Assembly: GCF_036924745.1 (NCBI RefSeq)
Contig: NZ_JAZHSD010000001.1
Location: forward strand, 4,092,001-4,156,000
Source: Bradyrhizobium sp. AZCC 1693
Lineage (GTDB): Bacteria > Pseudomonadota > Alphaproteobacteria > Rhizobiales > Xanthobacteraceae
Direction of reading: 5' to 3'
Length of the DNA: 64,000 bases
Part shown: one piece after another, positions 8,896 to 17,719 of the stretch
Layout of the letters: every line of letters starts with the position of its first letter
Numbering within the stretch: position 1 is the first letter of the stretch
Notes under the pieces: generated by a model
Seen by the model: the letters and a program-made list of their open reading frames with translations, nothing else
Database searches by the model: none
Told to the model about the DNA's origin: nothing
Made by a program: the position numbers and the translations under genes

Positions 8896-9855
8896 ATGAC
8901 CATCGACCTGACCCGCCGCACCCTGCTTCATCTCGCCGGCGCTTCCTCGCTGTCGGCTGCGGCCGTTGCCGCGGCGCAGGCGGAGGGGACCGGCGGTGGG
9001 CCGACCTTTGCCAACCGGACGCCGATGCGGATCGGCATGGTGACGTTGCGCGTGCGCGACCTCGACCTCGTCGCCAATTATTATCGCGACGCGATCGGCC
9101 TGACGGTGATGCAGCGCTCGGCCACAAGCGCGCGTCTCGGCTCGGGCGGCGTGGTGCTGCTCGACCTCGAACGCCGCGAAGGCGCCGCACGCGAGGCGCG
9201 GAACGCGGCGGGCCTCTATCACACCGCCTTCCTGATGCCGACGCGCAAGGACCTCGCGCGCTGGCTGGTGCACGCCGCGAAGAATAAGGTCCCGCTGTCC
9301 GGCTTTGCCGACCACCTCGTCAGCGAGTCCGTTTATCTCGACGACCCCGAAGGCAACGGCATCGAGGTCTATGCGGATCGCGCGCCCGAGCTCTGGAAAT
9401 GGGAGGCCGGCTCGGTCGCGATGGCAACCGATCAACTCGACATTGACGGCCTGCTGGCGCTGACGGATACGCGCACGACCAACTATGCCAGGGCCCCCGA
9501 TGATCTGCGCATCGGCCACATCCATCTGCGCGTCGGCGATCTCGAACAGGCTGACCGCTTCTATGCCGGCACCATCGGCTTCGCTCCAACCCGTAAGCGA
9601 AGCGGCGCCGCGTTCCTGTCCTCGGGGCGCTATCACCATCACCTCGGCCTCAACGTCTGGCAGAGCGCCGGCGCCGGCCCGCGCGACGACACAGCCACCG
9701 GGCTTGCGTGGTTTTCGCTGGAGGTCGCTGCGCAGGAAATCCTCCAGGCCCAAACGCTGCGTCTGCGGCAGGCGGGCGCGCCGGCTGCGGCGATCGCTAA
9801 TGGCATCGAGACCGCCGATCCCTGGGGCACGAAGCTGCGGCTGATCAAAGTCTGA
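8896..9855 (+). CDS. Tat-exported protein with two VOC (glyoxalase/extradiol dioxygenase) domains
   Basis: A 319-residue protein from the ATG at 8896, preceded by GGAGGAG. The N-terminus (TRRTLLHLAGASSLSAAAVA) is a twin-arginine-like signal, so export is likely. Domain 1 (about 45-160) starts IGMVTLRVRDLDLVANYY and keeps LYHTAF and NGIEVY but has Met where the first metal His is usual. Domain 2 (about 205-319) has IGHIHLRVGDLEQADRFY and YHHHLGLNVW but ends without the usual Glu ligand. The pair may therefore share one metal site or bind a ligand only. Similar proteins are annotated as catechol 2,3-dioxygenase-like. The substrate is unknown. Confidence 0.82.
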   Translation: MTIDLTRRTLLHLAGASSLSAAAVAAAQAEGTGGGPTFANRTPMRIGMVTLRVRDLDLVANYYRDAIGLTVMQRSATSARLGSGGVVLLDLERREGAAREARNAAGLYHTAFLMPTRKDLARWLVHAAKNKVPLSGFADHLVSESVYLDDPEGNGIEVYADRAPELWKWEAGSVAMATDQLDIDGLLALTDTRTTNYARAPDDLRIGHIHLRVGDLEQADRFYAGTIGFAPTRKRSGAAFLSSGRYHHHLGLNVWQSAGAGPRDDTATGLAWFSLEVAAQEILQAQTLRLRQAGAPAAAIANGIETADPWGTKLRLIKV

Positions 9856-10033
9856 TGCCGGCAGGCATAGTCGTTTCGCCCGCGCCGCACGCCAAGGTCT
9901 GAATCCACGCCGAGAGGATGGGTTCCATGGCCGATGAGCTGGGACGGCAGCCGGCCAGCACGCTGCCCCATCGGCTGAGTATGCTGCCGAAGGGTTCGGA
10001 AATGGGTCCGCCCCGATCAAGGGGCATCCGTCA

Positions 10034-10168
10034 TTACTTCTTTTTGCCAGTACCCAAGGTCGGCTGCCAGCCCGCGCCCTTCTGGCTTGGCGCCGCGGCA
10101 ATCACCTTGATCTTCTCTTTCTTGGGTTTCTTGGCTTCCCGATTGCTTCTTTGCTCGCCCTTTGCCAT
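10034..10168 (-). CDS. Very small Lys-rich conserved protein (44 aa)
   Basis: The ATG at 10168 is preceded by a GGGAGAT ribosome site and opens a 44-residue frame starting MAKGEQRSNREAKKPKKEK and ending GKKK. Short Lys-rich proteins of this pattern are widespread in rhizobia with no known role (from memory). They are expected to be basic and unstructured, perhaps nucleic-acid associated (inference). Confidence 0.75.
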   Translation of the reverse strand: MAKGEQRSNREAKKPKKEKIKVIAAAPSQKGAGWQPTLGTGKKK

Positions 10169-10580
10169 GTCGATCTCCCTGGGTTTTGATGGTTACGTCG
10201 GAATTGCATGCCCTCAGTCACCGATAGACGCCGCAGGAAACGCGGTGATGATCAAACTAGGCTTGCGTCCCGGGGATAGCGAGCGCAAAAACGGCGCAGG
10301 ATGATCGCGAACCTGTCCTGGACGGCGATGCCTCACACCAGGCCGGCTTGGGATTTCCCTCGACATCGCGACACAAAGAGCGTCTGCTGCACTCATTACC
10401 GCTCATCCTTGGCTCCCATGGGCCGCAAGGTGATGGACGTCTGGATTTGACGATGTCCAGTGAGCCGGTCTCCGGCAAGATCGGAAGCAGCATCTTCCAT
10501 CTTCCTCATCTCACGCGGTCAATTCAGACCGGCTTCTAAACCAGATCAAAGATAATCGCGGTGACGCGGAAGGAATAACG
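10169..10580. other. Non-coding stretch, nothing recognised
   Basis: About 410 bases between two small genes. Short frames exist on both strands, but none has a convincing ribosome site, codon bias or familiar sequence. Promoters of the two flanking genes must lie here, but no clear -35/-10 pair was identified. Confidence 0.4.
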
Positions 10581-10808
10581 ATGAAAAAGCCTCTTCTCTC
10601 AATTGACGAACCGGAACCGAAGAAAGCAACACGAGCCGACAGGCCACCTACCGAAGGGTTCGCGACGATTGTCGACGGCCATTTCAAGTCGGAGTTTGAC
10701 ACCGCCGACGCCGCTGAAGCCGCCGGCCGAAAGCTGAAGTCGGCTTATCCATATCTTCAGATCGAGATCTATGACTCCGCCATGAAGGTCCGTACCTTGC
10801 TGAGCTAG
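10581..10808 (+). CDS. Small hypothetical protein (75 aa)
   Basis: Starts MKKPLLSIDEPEPKKATRAD after a GGAAGGAATAACG leader. The middle (EGFATIVDGHFKSEFDTADA) and end (YLQIEIYDSAMKVRTLL) look like a small soluble alpha/beta fold. Similar short proteins occur in Bradyrhizobium (from memory). Function unknown. The next gene is convergent. Confidence 0.65.
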   Translation: MKKPLLSIDEPEPKKATRADRPPTEGFATIVDGHFKSEFDTADAAEAAGRKLKSAYPYLQIEIYDSAMKVRTLLS

Positions 10809-10861
10809 CCAGCCTGACTATTGCCGTCATCATCAATGCAGGGACGAAGGGTCATCCCTGA

Positions 10862-11668
10862 TCAAGCGAGTTCATCGGTCCAGACCTTGAAGCTGACCAG
10901 CGTGTTCGGTCCGAACGTCTGGGTAATCGGAACATCGGAGGCATCGCGCCCCTGCGCGATCAGGATGCGGCCGATCCTTGGCACGTTGTTGCGCGGATCG
11001 AAGGTGCGCCAGTGCCCGCCGATATAGGCTTCGAACCAGCCGGCGAAATCGCCGGCGGCCCAGGGTTTTGGCGTGCCGATGTCGCTTAGATATCCCGTGC
11101 AATAGCGCGCGGGAATGTTCATGCAGCGGCAGAACGCGACCGCGAGATGGGCATAGTCGCGGCACACGCCCTTGCCTTCCTCATAGGCCTCCCACGCCGT
11201 CTTGCTGGCGCGCGCGTGCTCGTATCCGAACGCGATGTGATGATGCACGAAATCGCAGATCGCCTGGACCCGCGCCCAGCCCGGCGGCGTTTTCTCGAAC
11301 AATTGCCAGGCGATTTCCGAAAGCCGGTCGGTCTCGCAATAGCGGCTGCCGAGCAGATAGACCAGGGTATCCGCGGGCAGATCCTCGACCGCATGCTGAG
11401 CCGCCGAAGCAAACACCGGATCGGGCAGGCCGCTGTCGCGGACGACACCATCGCCTGCAAGACGCACGCGACCGGCGGGCGCCACCATGCGACTGCACCA
11501 ATTGCCGAACATATCGCGATAGGGCGTGATTTCGACGACCGGGTCGGTGGTGAGGAAGTCCGGCACGATGACATCGGACGCACGGGTGAAGTGTGTGCCC
11601 AGCACCATGATCATCGGCGTCGGCTGCGGAAAATCGTAGAGCATTTCGAATCCGATGCGAATCTTCAT
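10862..11668 (-). CDS. Transglutaminase-like (cysteine-protease fold) protein
   Basis: A 268-residue protein. The N-terminal part (residues 1-100) is a beta-rich domain common to this family. The core has the nucleophile motif KGVCRDYAHLAVAFCRCMNI and the later GWFEAYIGGHWRTFDPRNN with the Asp of the triad. The catalytic His normally found just before the Trp-Phe-Glu motif is not at its usual place (DFAGWFEAY), so catalysis may be altered or use another His. Relatives are annotated as transglutaminase family proteins. No export signal is seen. Confidence 0.82.
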   Translation of the reverse strand: MKIRIGFEMLYDFPQPTPMIMVLGTHFTRASDVIVPDFLTTDPVVEITPYRDMFGNWCSRMVAPAGRVRLAGDGVVRDSGLPDPVFASAAQHAVEDLPADTLVYLLGSRYCETDRLSEIAWQLFEKTPPGWARVQAICDFVHHHIAFGYEHARASKTAWEAYEEGKGVCRDYAHLAVAFCRCMNIPARYCTGYLSDIGTPKPWAAGDFAGWFEAYIGGHWRTFDPRNNVPRIGRILIAQGRDASDVPITQTFGPNTLVSFKVWTDELA

Positions 11669-11861
11669 TCGAAATGCCTTTCAGGCTGCTGACTGCTCGA
11701 AATGGCTACGAAACCACCCAATACAAGGCGTTGGCCGGGTTATTCGGTCGAATGCAGCCGGCGGCAGAGAAAACGATGGCTAATTGCCGCGAAAGCGCGC
11801 ACGCTGCGACGATGTCCGAACAACATCATGTCTTCGCGCGCAGATTCGCCGGGCTGTGGAC

Positions 11862-12131
11862 ATGACCACGCGCACGCGACGGGAAACGGTTCATTTCAGG
11901 CATCCGTTCCGCGTCAGGGGTGTCGACCGCCAGCTCGCGCCGGGAGCTTACGAAATCATCACCGACGAGGAGTTGATCGAGGGCCTTTCGTTTCCATGCT
12001 TTCGGCGGGTCGCCACCATGATCATGGTGCCCGGCGCGCCGCCGCAACGTTCCGCGATGGAAATGATCTCGATCAGTCCGATCGATCTGTCCGACGCGCA
12101 ACGCATCGATGCGAGCGCGCCGCGTGACTGA
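11862..12131 (+). CDS. Small hypothetical protein (89 aa), first of a small-gene cluster
   Basis: Starts MTTRTRRETVHFRHPFRVRG and contains LAPGAYEIITDEELIEGLSF, a compact soluble-looking protein without a signal peptide. Its stop overlaps the next gene start (GTGACTGA), so the two form a coupled pair. I do not recognise the family. The neighbours are all short unknown genes. Confidence 0.65.
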   Translation: MTTRTRRETVHFRHPFRVRGVDRQLAPGAYEIITDEELIEGLSFPCFRRVATMIMVPGAPPQRSAMEMISISPIDLSDAQRIDASAPRD

Positions 12132-12423
12132 GACCCCGATCGAGCTCGACAAACATCGCGGCATGGCGGCGCAGAAGGCCACCGATATCCGTCGTGTGAT
12201 CGCCGAAGTCGAGGCCAACGCAAAGCTGTTGCGTGACAAGCAGGGCGTTGTCGAAATCGAGATCCTCGCCGTGCCGGCCACCTCGTGGCCGGAGGCGGTG
12301 GCCAAGGTGCGTTACGTGCTCAACCTGTATGCGGCCAGTCTCGCGCCAACCGACACGCATCACCGCGACCTCGTGGCCGCGGTGCTTGCGGACCTCACCC
12401 GGCTTTCCGGGGAGGAGACCTGA
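12124..12423 (+). CDS. Small hypothetical protein (99 aa), coupled to upstream gene
   Basis: A GTG at 12124 overlaps the end of the preceding gene. The protein begins VTETPIELDKHRGMAAQKAT and is largely helical, with a charged heptad-like stretch (RRVIAEVEANAKLLRDKQ), then VRYVLNLYAASLAPTD. It has no membrane segment. It may form a complex with the upstream product, given the overlap (inference). Confidence 0.65.
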   Translation: MTETPIELDKHRGMAAQKATDIRRVIAEVEANAKLLRDKQGVVEIEILAVPATSWPEAVAKVRYVLNLYAASLAPTDTHHRDLVAAVLADLTRLSGEET

Positions 12424-12508
12424 ACGGGACGATGTTCGGCCTAAAAGAACTGTACGCTTCATCCAGCCGTCCCGACCAGGATCGAACGGCGCAAACCGAA
12501 AGCACCTG

Positions 12509-12688
12509 ATGCAAAATCTCTCGCCACGTCACGTCATGACGGAAGAATCGCTTCGCCTCGGGGTGGAGTCCGGCTGGTACTCAACCAAGGTCAGCGGAAC
12601 CTTCGTCTCGGGCCCGCATTCTTCCGAAGCGGACTGCCTGCGCAGGATCGCAGAAATCAATCCGCCGGTAACGAAAAAGAAGAGTTAA
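12509..12688 (+). CDS. Very small hypothetical protein (59 aa)
   Basis: From the ATG at 12509 (MQNLSPRHVMTEESLRLGVE) to a Lys-rich end (PVTKKKS). The part GVESGWYSTKVSGTFVSGPH could be a small beta hairpin. It lies in the same direction as its neighbours, 28 bp before the DUF1488 gene. Coding is supported mainly by position and codon use. Confidence 0.5.
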   Translation: MQNLSPRHVMTEESLRLGVESGWYSTKVSGTFVSGPHSSEADCLRRIAEINPPVTKKKS

Positions 12689-12716
12689 GTCCGTTCCGTT
12701 TCGGAAGGAAAGCCTG

Positions 12717-12995
12717 ATGACGTTCGCGCGCGGCAACATCCAAGGCTATGACGACGACCGGATGGTCCTGCTGTTTTCCATGATGGACGGCGCCAGGGAA
12801 GTGCCCTGCGCCGTCAGCGCTTCGGCGATGGATGAGCTGGAACACGTGCCGCGGACGCCGGCAAACCAGCGCGAGGAACAGTTCGCGCGGTTGCGGGACC
12901 GGATCGAGGCGTGCGCGTCCCGCAAATTCCAGGCCGGGGAGTTCGAGGGCACGCCCCCCGGCATCATCGTGCGCAGCATCGATTTTCGTTCCTGA
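12717..12995 (+). CDS. DUF1488 family protein, copy 1
   Basis: A 92-residue protein with an AAGGAAAGCCTG ribosome region. It contains DDDRMVLLFSMMDGAREVPC and ends GTPPGIIVRSIDF, features of the small DUF1488 family of proteobacteria. Function unknown. A clear paralogue lies at 57181-57465 on the other strand. The two are alike over nearly their whole length. Confidence 0.75.
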   Translation: MTFARGNIQGYDDDRMVLLFSMMDGAREVPCAVSASAMDELEHVPRTPANQREEQFARLRDRIEACASRKFQAGEFEGTPPGIIVRSIDFRS

Positions 12996-13137
12996 AGCGC
13001 TGCCGCGCGGGCGGCCGTCATGTCACGACAAACCCGATCTGTAGACCGGTGAAAAACAGTTCCGCCCCTTTCCCCGATCATGTTCTCGCCGATGAGCTCG
13101 GACGAACGGGCCGTTACCGCTTGCATCCCGTCCCGGA

Positions 13138-13164
13138 TTGGCATATGTCTTTGGCATATGCCAA
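13138..13164. promoter_or_regulatory. Probable vapBC operator
   Basis: A perfect 14-bp palindrome TTGGCATATGCCAA (13151-13164) is preceded at 13138-13147 by a second TTGGCATATG half. The repeat spacing is 13 bp. It lies 13 bp before the vapB start. VapBC complexes commonly bind paired palindromes at this place to repress their own operon, so this is the likely autoregulatory site (inference). Confidence 0.7.
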
Positions 13165-13176
13165 TGGAGCCAGTTC

Positions 13177-13413
13177 ATGTCCGAGCAGCGGCACGTCAGA
13201 CTATTTCGCAACGGCCGTAATCAGGCGGTCCGTATCCCCGTAGAGTTCGAACTGCCCGGCAACGAGGCCATCATGCATCGCGACGGCGAGCGTTTGGTGA
13301 TTGAGCCGGTGCGCAAGCGTGGGTTGGTCGCCTTGCTCAAGGCGATGAAGCCGATCGAAGAAAGCTTTCCCGAAATCGATGATCCCGTGCCGGCGCCGGA
13401 GCGCGTACTTTGA
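13177..13413 (+). CDS. vapB: VapB-like antitoxin (AbrB/SpoVT fold)
   Basis: A 78-residue protein. The N-terminus VRLFRNGRNQAVRIPVEFEL is the swapped-hairpin DNA-binding motif of VapB/MazE-type antitoxins. The C-terminal part (KAMKPIEESFPEID) would wrap the toxin. It overlaps the vapC start by four bases, the usual arrangement. A palindromic operator is directly upstream. Confidence 0.88.
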   Translation: MSEQRHVRLFRNGRNQAVRIPVEFELPGNEAIMHRDGERLVIEPVRKRGLVALLKAMKPIEESFPEIDDPVPAPERVL

Positions 13414-13811
13414 CCCGCTACATGCTGGACACGAACATCATCTCCGATCTGGTCAGAAATCCGCAGGGCAAGACCGCGAAGCGAATAGCCAAGGCGGGAG
13501 AGGACAACATATGCACCAGTATCATCGTAGCGGCTGAGCTGCGCTATGGATGCGCGAAGAGCGGATCTGACCGGCTGCGCAAAGCGGTCGAAGAATTGCT
13601 TGCCGAGATCGATGTGCTCCCATTTGACGTTCAGGCCGATACCGAATACGGCGGAGTTCGCGCAGAACTGGAAGCGGCCGGAAAGCCCATCGGCGCGAAC
13701 GATCTGCTGATCGCCGCCCACGCCTGCACGATCGGCGCCACGATCGTGACCGCCAATACGGATGAGTTCAAACGCATTCGCGGTTTGAAGGTTGAGAATT
13801 GGCTTGCGTGA
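13410..13811 (+). CDS. vapC: VapC-like PIN-domain ribonuclease toxin
   Basis: A 133-residue protein with a TTG start (ATG at 13422 as alternative). PIN-domain acidic residues are visible: the Asp in YMLDTNIISDL, the Glu in VAAELRYG, the Asp in GANDLLIAAHA, and the last one in VTANTDEFKRI. All four expected positions are present, so the nuclease should be active. VapC toxins usually cut tRNA or rRNA. The target here is unknown. Confidence 0.9.
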   Translation: MTRYMLDTNIISDLVRNPQGKTAKRIAKAGEDNICTSIIVAAELRYGCAKSGSDRLRKAVEELLAEIDVLPFDVQADTEYGGVRAELEAAGKPIGANDLLIAAHACTIGATIVTANTDEFKRIRGLKVENWLA

Positions 13812-13891
13812 GAACTGGCAGAATTGCCGCAAATAGCACGGCCGGCTTTCCCAGCACGTCAAGGCCCGAAGCCGTAAGAGGATGGATTTAA

Positions 13892-15379
13892 ATGAACTTG
13901 CCGATGAGTTGGAACGAATGGGCCGCGCACGACGGCGTTGCGCTCGCCGCGCGCGTCGCGAAGGGTGAACTGACGGCCGCGGAACTGGCCGCGCAGGCGG
14001 TCGCCGGCATCGCCAGGGTCGATCCCGCGCTGTCGGGCGTCGTCGAAATATTTGAGGACGCCGTCGCCGATCCGGCCACTGACGGCACCGCGCTCGACGG
14101 GCCGTTTGCCGGACTTCCGTTCCTGATGAAGGACCTCGGCCCGACGATGCGGGGCCGCCTGCAGGAAATGGGCTCGCTCATCATGCGCGGCAATCGCGCG
14201 ACCGCCGACACCTTTCTGACGTCGAAGATGCGCGCGGCCGGGCTCAATCTGATCGGCCGCACCACGACACCGGAGTTCGGCGTCTGCAGTTCAGCCGAAA
14301 ATCCCGCCGTCTATGTCACGCGCAATCCCTGGAATACCGACTACACCACCTGCGGCTCATCCGCCGGCAGCGCCGCTATGGTTGCCGCCGGCGCAGTGCC
14401 GATCGCGCATGCAACCGATGGCGGCGGCTCGATCCGGATTCCGGCCGGCGTCAACGGCAACATCGGGCTGAAGGTGTCGCGCGGCGTGTTCTCGCTGTCG
14501 CCGCATCTCTCCGACCTCAGCGGGTTGGTGTCGATTCAGGGCTGCCAGTCGCGCACGGTGCGCGACACCGCGGCCTTCGTCGATGCCTGCCGCGGGCCGG
14601 CGCCGGGCGAATTCATGCCGTTCTGGAGTTCGCCGGAGCCCTACACCAGAATGATCGCGCGCGATCCGGGGCGGCTGAAAATCGCGCTCTCGCACCAATG
14701 GGGCGATTACCGCGCGACGCCGCATATCGCAGCCGAGCTGGAAAAGGTCGGGCGTTTCCTGGAAGGGCTCGGTCATCACGTCGATTACGCCTTGCCCGAC
14801 ATGAATTATCGCGAAGCCTTCGCGGCGCAGACCACCTGCTACATCAGCAATTTTGCGGTCGTGATCGGCAACATGCTCGCCGCACGCGGGCTGACGCAGC
14901 CGCCGGCCGATCTCATCGAACCGGTCAACGTGCGGATCTGGGAGGCGGGCCGGCACATGAGCTTTGCCGACCGGGCGCGCATGCAGGCGGTGTTCAACTC
15001 GACCTCGCGCGGCTTCGGCGCCTTCTTCGAGGAGTGGGATATCATCCTGACGCCGATCACGGCATTGCCGACGCCGAAGGTCGGCACGACGGAATATCTC
15101 ACGATCAGCGACAATCCTTCCGTGCTGGACTGGTTCGGCAATCTCTGGCGAAATTTTGCCTTTACGCCGCTCGCCAATCTCTGCGGCATCCCCGCGATCT
15201 CGCTGCCGCTCGCCACCCACGAGCACGGGCTGCCGCTCGGCATCCAGGCGATCGGAAAGCAGGCCAGTGACGGGCTGCTGTTGCAACTGGCGGCACAGAT
15301 CGAGCGGTCGATCGGCGGCAAGTGGAATGCCGGGCGGAAGCCCGGCGTGCATGTGACGGCGAACTTGAACGGCGGCTGA
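13892..15379 (+). CDS. Amidase signature family enzyme
   Basis: A 495-residue cytoplasmic amide hydrolase. The Ser-cisSer-Lys triad is visible: Lys80 in PFLMKDLG, the cis-Ser in TTCGSSAGSAAM (156-157) and the nucleophile Ser180 in DGGGSIRIPAG. Length fits the family (450-520). The substrate cannot be named, since the family covers acetamide, indole-acetamide, aryl amides and nylon oligomers. It is not part of a GatCAB set, as no gatB/C neighbours are present. Confidence 0.9.
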   Translation: MNLPMSWNEWAAHDGVALAARVAKGELTAAELAAQAVAGIARVDPALSGVVEIFEDAVADPATDGTALDGPFAGLPFLMKDLGPTMRGRLQEMGSLIMRGNRATADTFLTSKMRAAGLNLIGRTTTPEFGVCSSAENPAVYVTRNPWNTDYTTCGSSAGSAAMVAAGAVPIAHATDGGGSIRIPAGVNGNIGLKVSRGVFSLSPHLSDLSGLVSIQGCQSRTVRDTAAFVDACRGPAPGEFMPFWSSPEPYTRMIARDPGRLKIALSHQWGDYRATPHIAAELEKVGRFLEGLGHHVDYALPDMNYREAFAAQTTCYISNFAVVIGNMLAARGLTQPPADLIEPVNVRIWEAGRHMSFADRARMQAVFNSTSRGFGAFFEEWDIILTPITALPTPKVGTTEYLTISDNPSVLDWFGNLWRNFAFTPLANLCGIPAISLPLATHEHGLPLGIQAIGKQASDGLLLQLAAQIERSIGGKWNAGRKPGVHVTANLNGG

Positions 15380-15420
15380 TCTCAGCTGTCATCGCGAGCG
15401 CAGCAAACAGGAGAACGATC

Positions 15421-15873
15421 ATGTCCGTCGATTGGAATGATCTGCTAGATACGTTCGAATTCGTCAGCCTCGGGCAGCCGGGCGAGCATGAGGCCGTCCT
15501 CTGCCGGAAAACCGGTAAATTTCTATGGCATTCCGAATTGGCTGATGACGTCGACGAGTGGCCGGACGATACCGAGGACGAGGAAAAATATCTCTCGATC
15601 CCTCACAAGAAGGAGCTCGATCTCGGCCAGCCGCTGGTGTTCGAGTTCGCCAGACAATTTCTTCCGGACGAATTCGATGAAATCCAGGGGATATTCGCCA
15701 AGAGGGGCGCCTATGCGCGGTTCAAGGATCTCCTGCAACGGCGGAAGGCCCTCGATCGATGGTACGATTTCGAGAACAAGGCAACTGAAGCGGCCCTGCG
15801 GGAATGGTGCGAGATCAACGGCATAACGATCGAGCCTGCAGCCGGCCCGGCGCCGGAACCGGACCGGCGTTGA
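15421..15873 (+). CDS. Hypothetical acidic protein, UPF0158-like
   Basis: A 150-residue protein from the ATG at 15421 (MSVDWNDLLDTFEFVSLGQP). It is acidic, with DVDEWPDDTEDEEKYLSIPH and a downstream helix rich in charged residues (FKDLLQRRKALDRWYDFE). The spacing of the motif R/K-T-G-K-F and the acidic cluster resembles UPF0158 proteins, whose function is unknown. The ribosome site is an AACAGGAG leader ahead of the start. Confidence 0.6.
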   Translation: MSVDWNDLLDTFEFVSLGQPGEHEAVLCRKTGKFLWHSELADDVDEWPDDTEDEEKYLSIPHKKELDLGQPLVFEFARQFLPDEFDEIQGIFAKRGAYARFKDLLQRRKALDRWYDFENKATEAALREWCEINGITIEPAAGPAPEPDRR

Positions 15874-15974
15874 CAAGACCCTGTTGATTTCGCTGCGAGC
15901 GATTGCACACCATCATCGGAACGATAAAATATCGCCACGGACCGCGATCGCCGGTACCGTGGTGGAGCTGGAAT

Positions 15975-17378
15975 ATGGCGCGCAAGCATCTGCTCGAAGG
16001 ACTGATGAAATGGACGACGCGCGAGCCATGGCGCGACCGATTTGAAGCGGTCCTCGAAGATCACGTGCTTCCGACCTGCGACGAGACCGGCCTCGGATTC
16101 GATGACATCGTCGAGACCCTCGGCGAAGGCCTGTTCATGAGCACGGTCTGGGCCTGCGCCTTCGAGGACCTGCTGACGCGGGAGTTCGACGACGGCAGCA
16201 ATATCGTCGACGACTATCTGAAGCGCCGCGGATGGAAGGAAACCGCATCCGTTCGCGCCTATATAGCCGCTTTGCGAAATTCGGTGGTCAGTCTCTATGA
16301 AGTGAGCGACGTCGTGCTCGACAAATCGTTCCGCGCGCGCGATCTCGTGCGCGGAGGCGAGCCGGTCCTGATCAGCGAGCGGTCGGCAACCCGCACCCTG
16401 AAGCAATGGGACCGCTTCGCCGGGCGCGTCGTTCAGGTGGAGCAACGGACGCAGATCAGCGGCGCCGTGTTGCCGTACGAGTACGAGACATCGGAAAATC
16501 TCATCGAAGGCCTTCGCAGCATCGGCAATCTCAGCCGAAAGGAAAAGAAGGAGTTGGCCAAAACGTTGGGCGAAGACTTCGACGCGGCCCTCATCGCCAA
16601 CCTTTCGGAAACCGAAAGGCTGCGCGCGGCAAGCTCGACATTCACAACCTGTTGGCTCATCGACGCGATCGATCGGGCCGAACAGCCGGAAACGCCCGAT
16701 TTGCGCAACACCGACGGCGATGAGGTCCTTCAATGCACGATCAGCTATCCGCTCGCCGACGGCACGGCGGATGGCGACGTCCGTGCGGCGCTGGATTCAT
16801 GCGCCGATCTCCGGCCGGCAACCGCGACGCGTTGGAACTGGGTCCGCCGGGAGAAACGCGCCGCGGCATCGGCTGCCCGGGCCCGACCATCGAAATCCCT
16901 GACCATCGAAACGACGCGCGATGACGGCACGCTCGTGCTGGGCGGCGTGAAACTTGACGGCAGAACCCTGGTGCTGTCGGTCAATTCGCTGGAGCGTTCG
17001 GAACGTGGGATTGAACTGCTGTCCACGATACTCGGAGAGCGCGTCGGGCAGCCCTTGGTTGTTACGGAAACCGTCGAGCAAATATTGGCGTCACGCGATA
17101 CGGATGCGCCTCGACCGGTCGATCTTTCGGAGGAAGAGCAGCGCGCCATCGTCCACGATTACCTGGACCGGCATTATCGCGACACGCTCGATCAGCCCGT
17201 CCCGTCGCTCGGAAACAAATCGCCGCGCGCCGCGGTCAAAACCAAAAGCGGACGCGCCAAGGTCGCCGACTGGCTCAAAATGATGGAAAACCGGACGGCC
17301 AAGTCCGACGGTGCGATGGCGAGTTACAGCTTCGACTGGATGTGGACGGAATTGGGCATCGCCGAGCTGAGACGATAG
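15975..17378 (+). CDS. Large hypothetical protein with MbcA/DUF2384-like C-terminus
   Basis: A 467-residue protein from the ATG at 15975. An upstream TTG at 15903 is possible, but the extra codons have weaker GC3. Mostly helical, no membrane segment. Near the C-terminus, QPVPSLGNKSPRAAVKTKSG followed by KVADWLKMMENRT looks like the toxin-binding motif of MbcA/Xre-type antitoxins (W..P.P.L...TP..A...G). I know similar sequences as unannotated bacterial proteins. No toxin-like RES gene is adjacent, so a toxin-antitoxin role is not supported. Confidence 0.6.
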   Translation: MARKHLLEGLMKWTTREPWRDRFEAVLEDHVLPTCDETGLGFDDIVETLGEGLFMSTVWACAFEDLLTREFDDGSNIVDDYLKRRGWKETASVRAYIAALRNSVVSLYEVSDVVLDKSFRARDLVRGGEPVLISERSATRTLKQWDRFAGRVVQVEQRTQISGAVLPYEYETSENLIEGLRSIGNLSRKEKKELAKTLGEDFDAALIANLSETERLRAASSTFTTCWLIDAIDRAEQPETPDLRNTDGDEVLQCTISYPLADGTADGDVRAALDSCADLRPATATRWNWVRREKRAAASAARARPSKSLTIETTRDDGTLVLGGVKLDGRTLVLSVNSLERSERGIELLSTILGERVGQPLVVTETVEQILASRDTDAPRPVDLSEEEQRAIVHDYLDRHYRDTLDQPVPSLGNKSPRAAVKTKSGRAKVADWLKMMENRTAKSDGAMASYSFDWMWTELGIAELRR

Positions 17379-17463
17379 ATCGCCCACTTGCGCCGTCGTT
17401 ACGGACCAACGGATCGGCGCAAAGCGCCGCACGATGACTGGCTCCGCGAAACAATCGGCAGCT

Positions 17464-17637
17464 CTAGGATCTGCGTGAGGTTGATATCTCCGCGACTTCA
17501 CTTCCCTTGCCGAGGAGCTCATCACGGGCTTCCTTCAGGCGCTTCAAACTCGCCACATTGGTCTCGCGCCTCTCCTCCAGACGAGCGAGATAGGACAGCT
17601 CGGCCTTGACCTGGGCGAGGTTCAGGACGTCGTCCAT
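17464..17637 (-). CDS. Small coiled-coil hypothetical protein (57 aa)
   Basis: From an internal ATG at 17637 after AAGGA; the frame could also open at 17718. The sequence VKAELSYLARLEERRETNVA then LKRLKEARDELLG has heptad spacing typical of a coiled coil. It lies convergent to the preceding large gene. Function unknown. Confidence 0.45.
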   Translation of the reverse strand: MDDVLNLAQVKAELSYLARLEERRETNVASLKRLKEARDELLGKGSEVAEISTSRRS

Positions 17638-17719
17638 GCTATTCGCATCCTTGCTCTGCGGGCTGATCTTCGAAGGGGCCGGGGCGGACCGATCCCTAGC
17701 ATGAAAGTTCCCGTCCATT

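Noticed and set aside
8896..10101. Long minus-strand frame across the VOC gene
   Set aside because: Antisense to a gene with a Tat signal, good ribosome site and two recognisable domains.
15975..17378. Antitoxin call based on the MbcA-like C-terminus
   Set aside because: The protein is three times too long and no RES-type toxin gene is adjacent.
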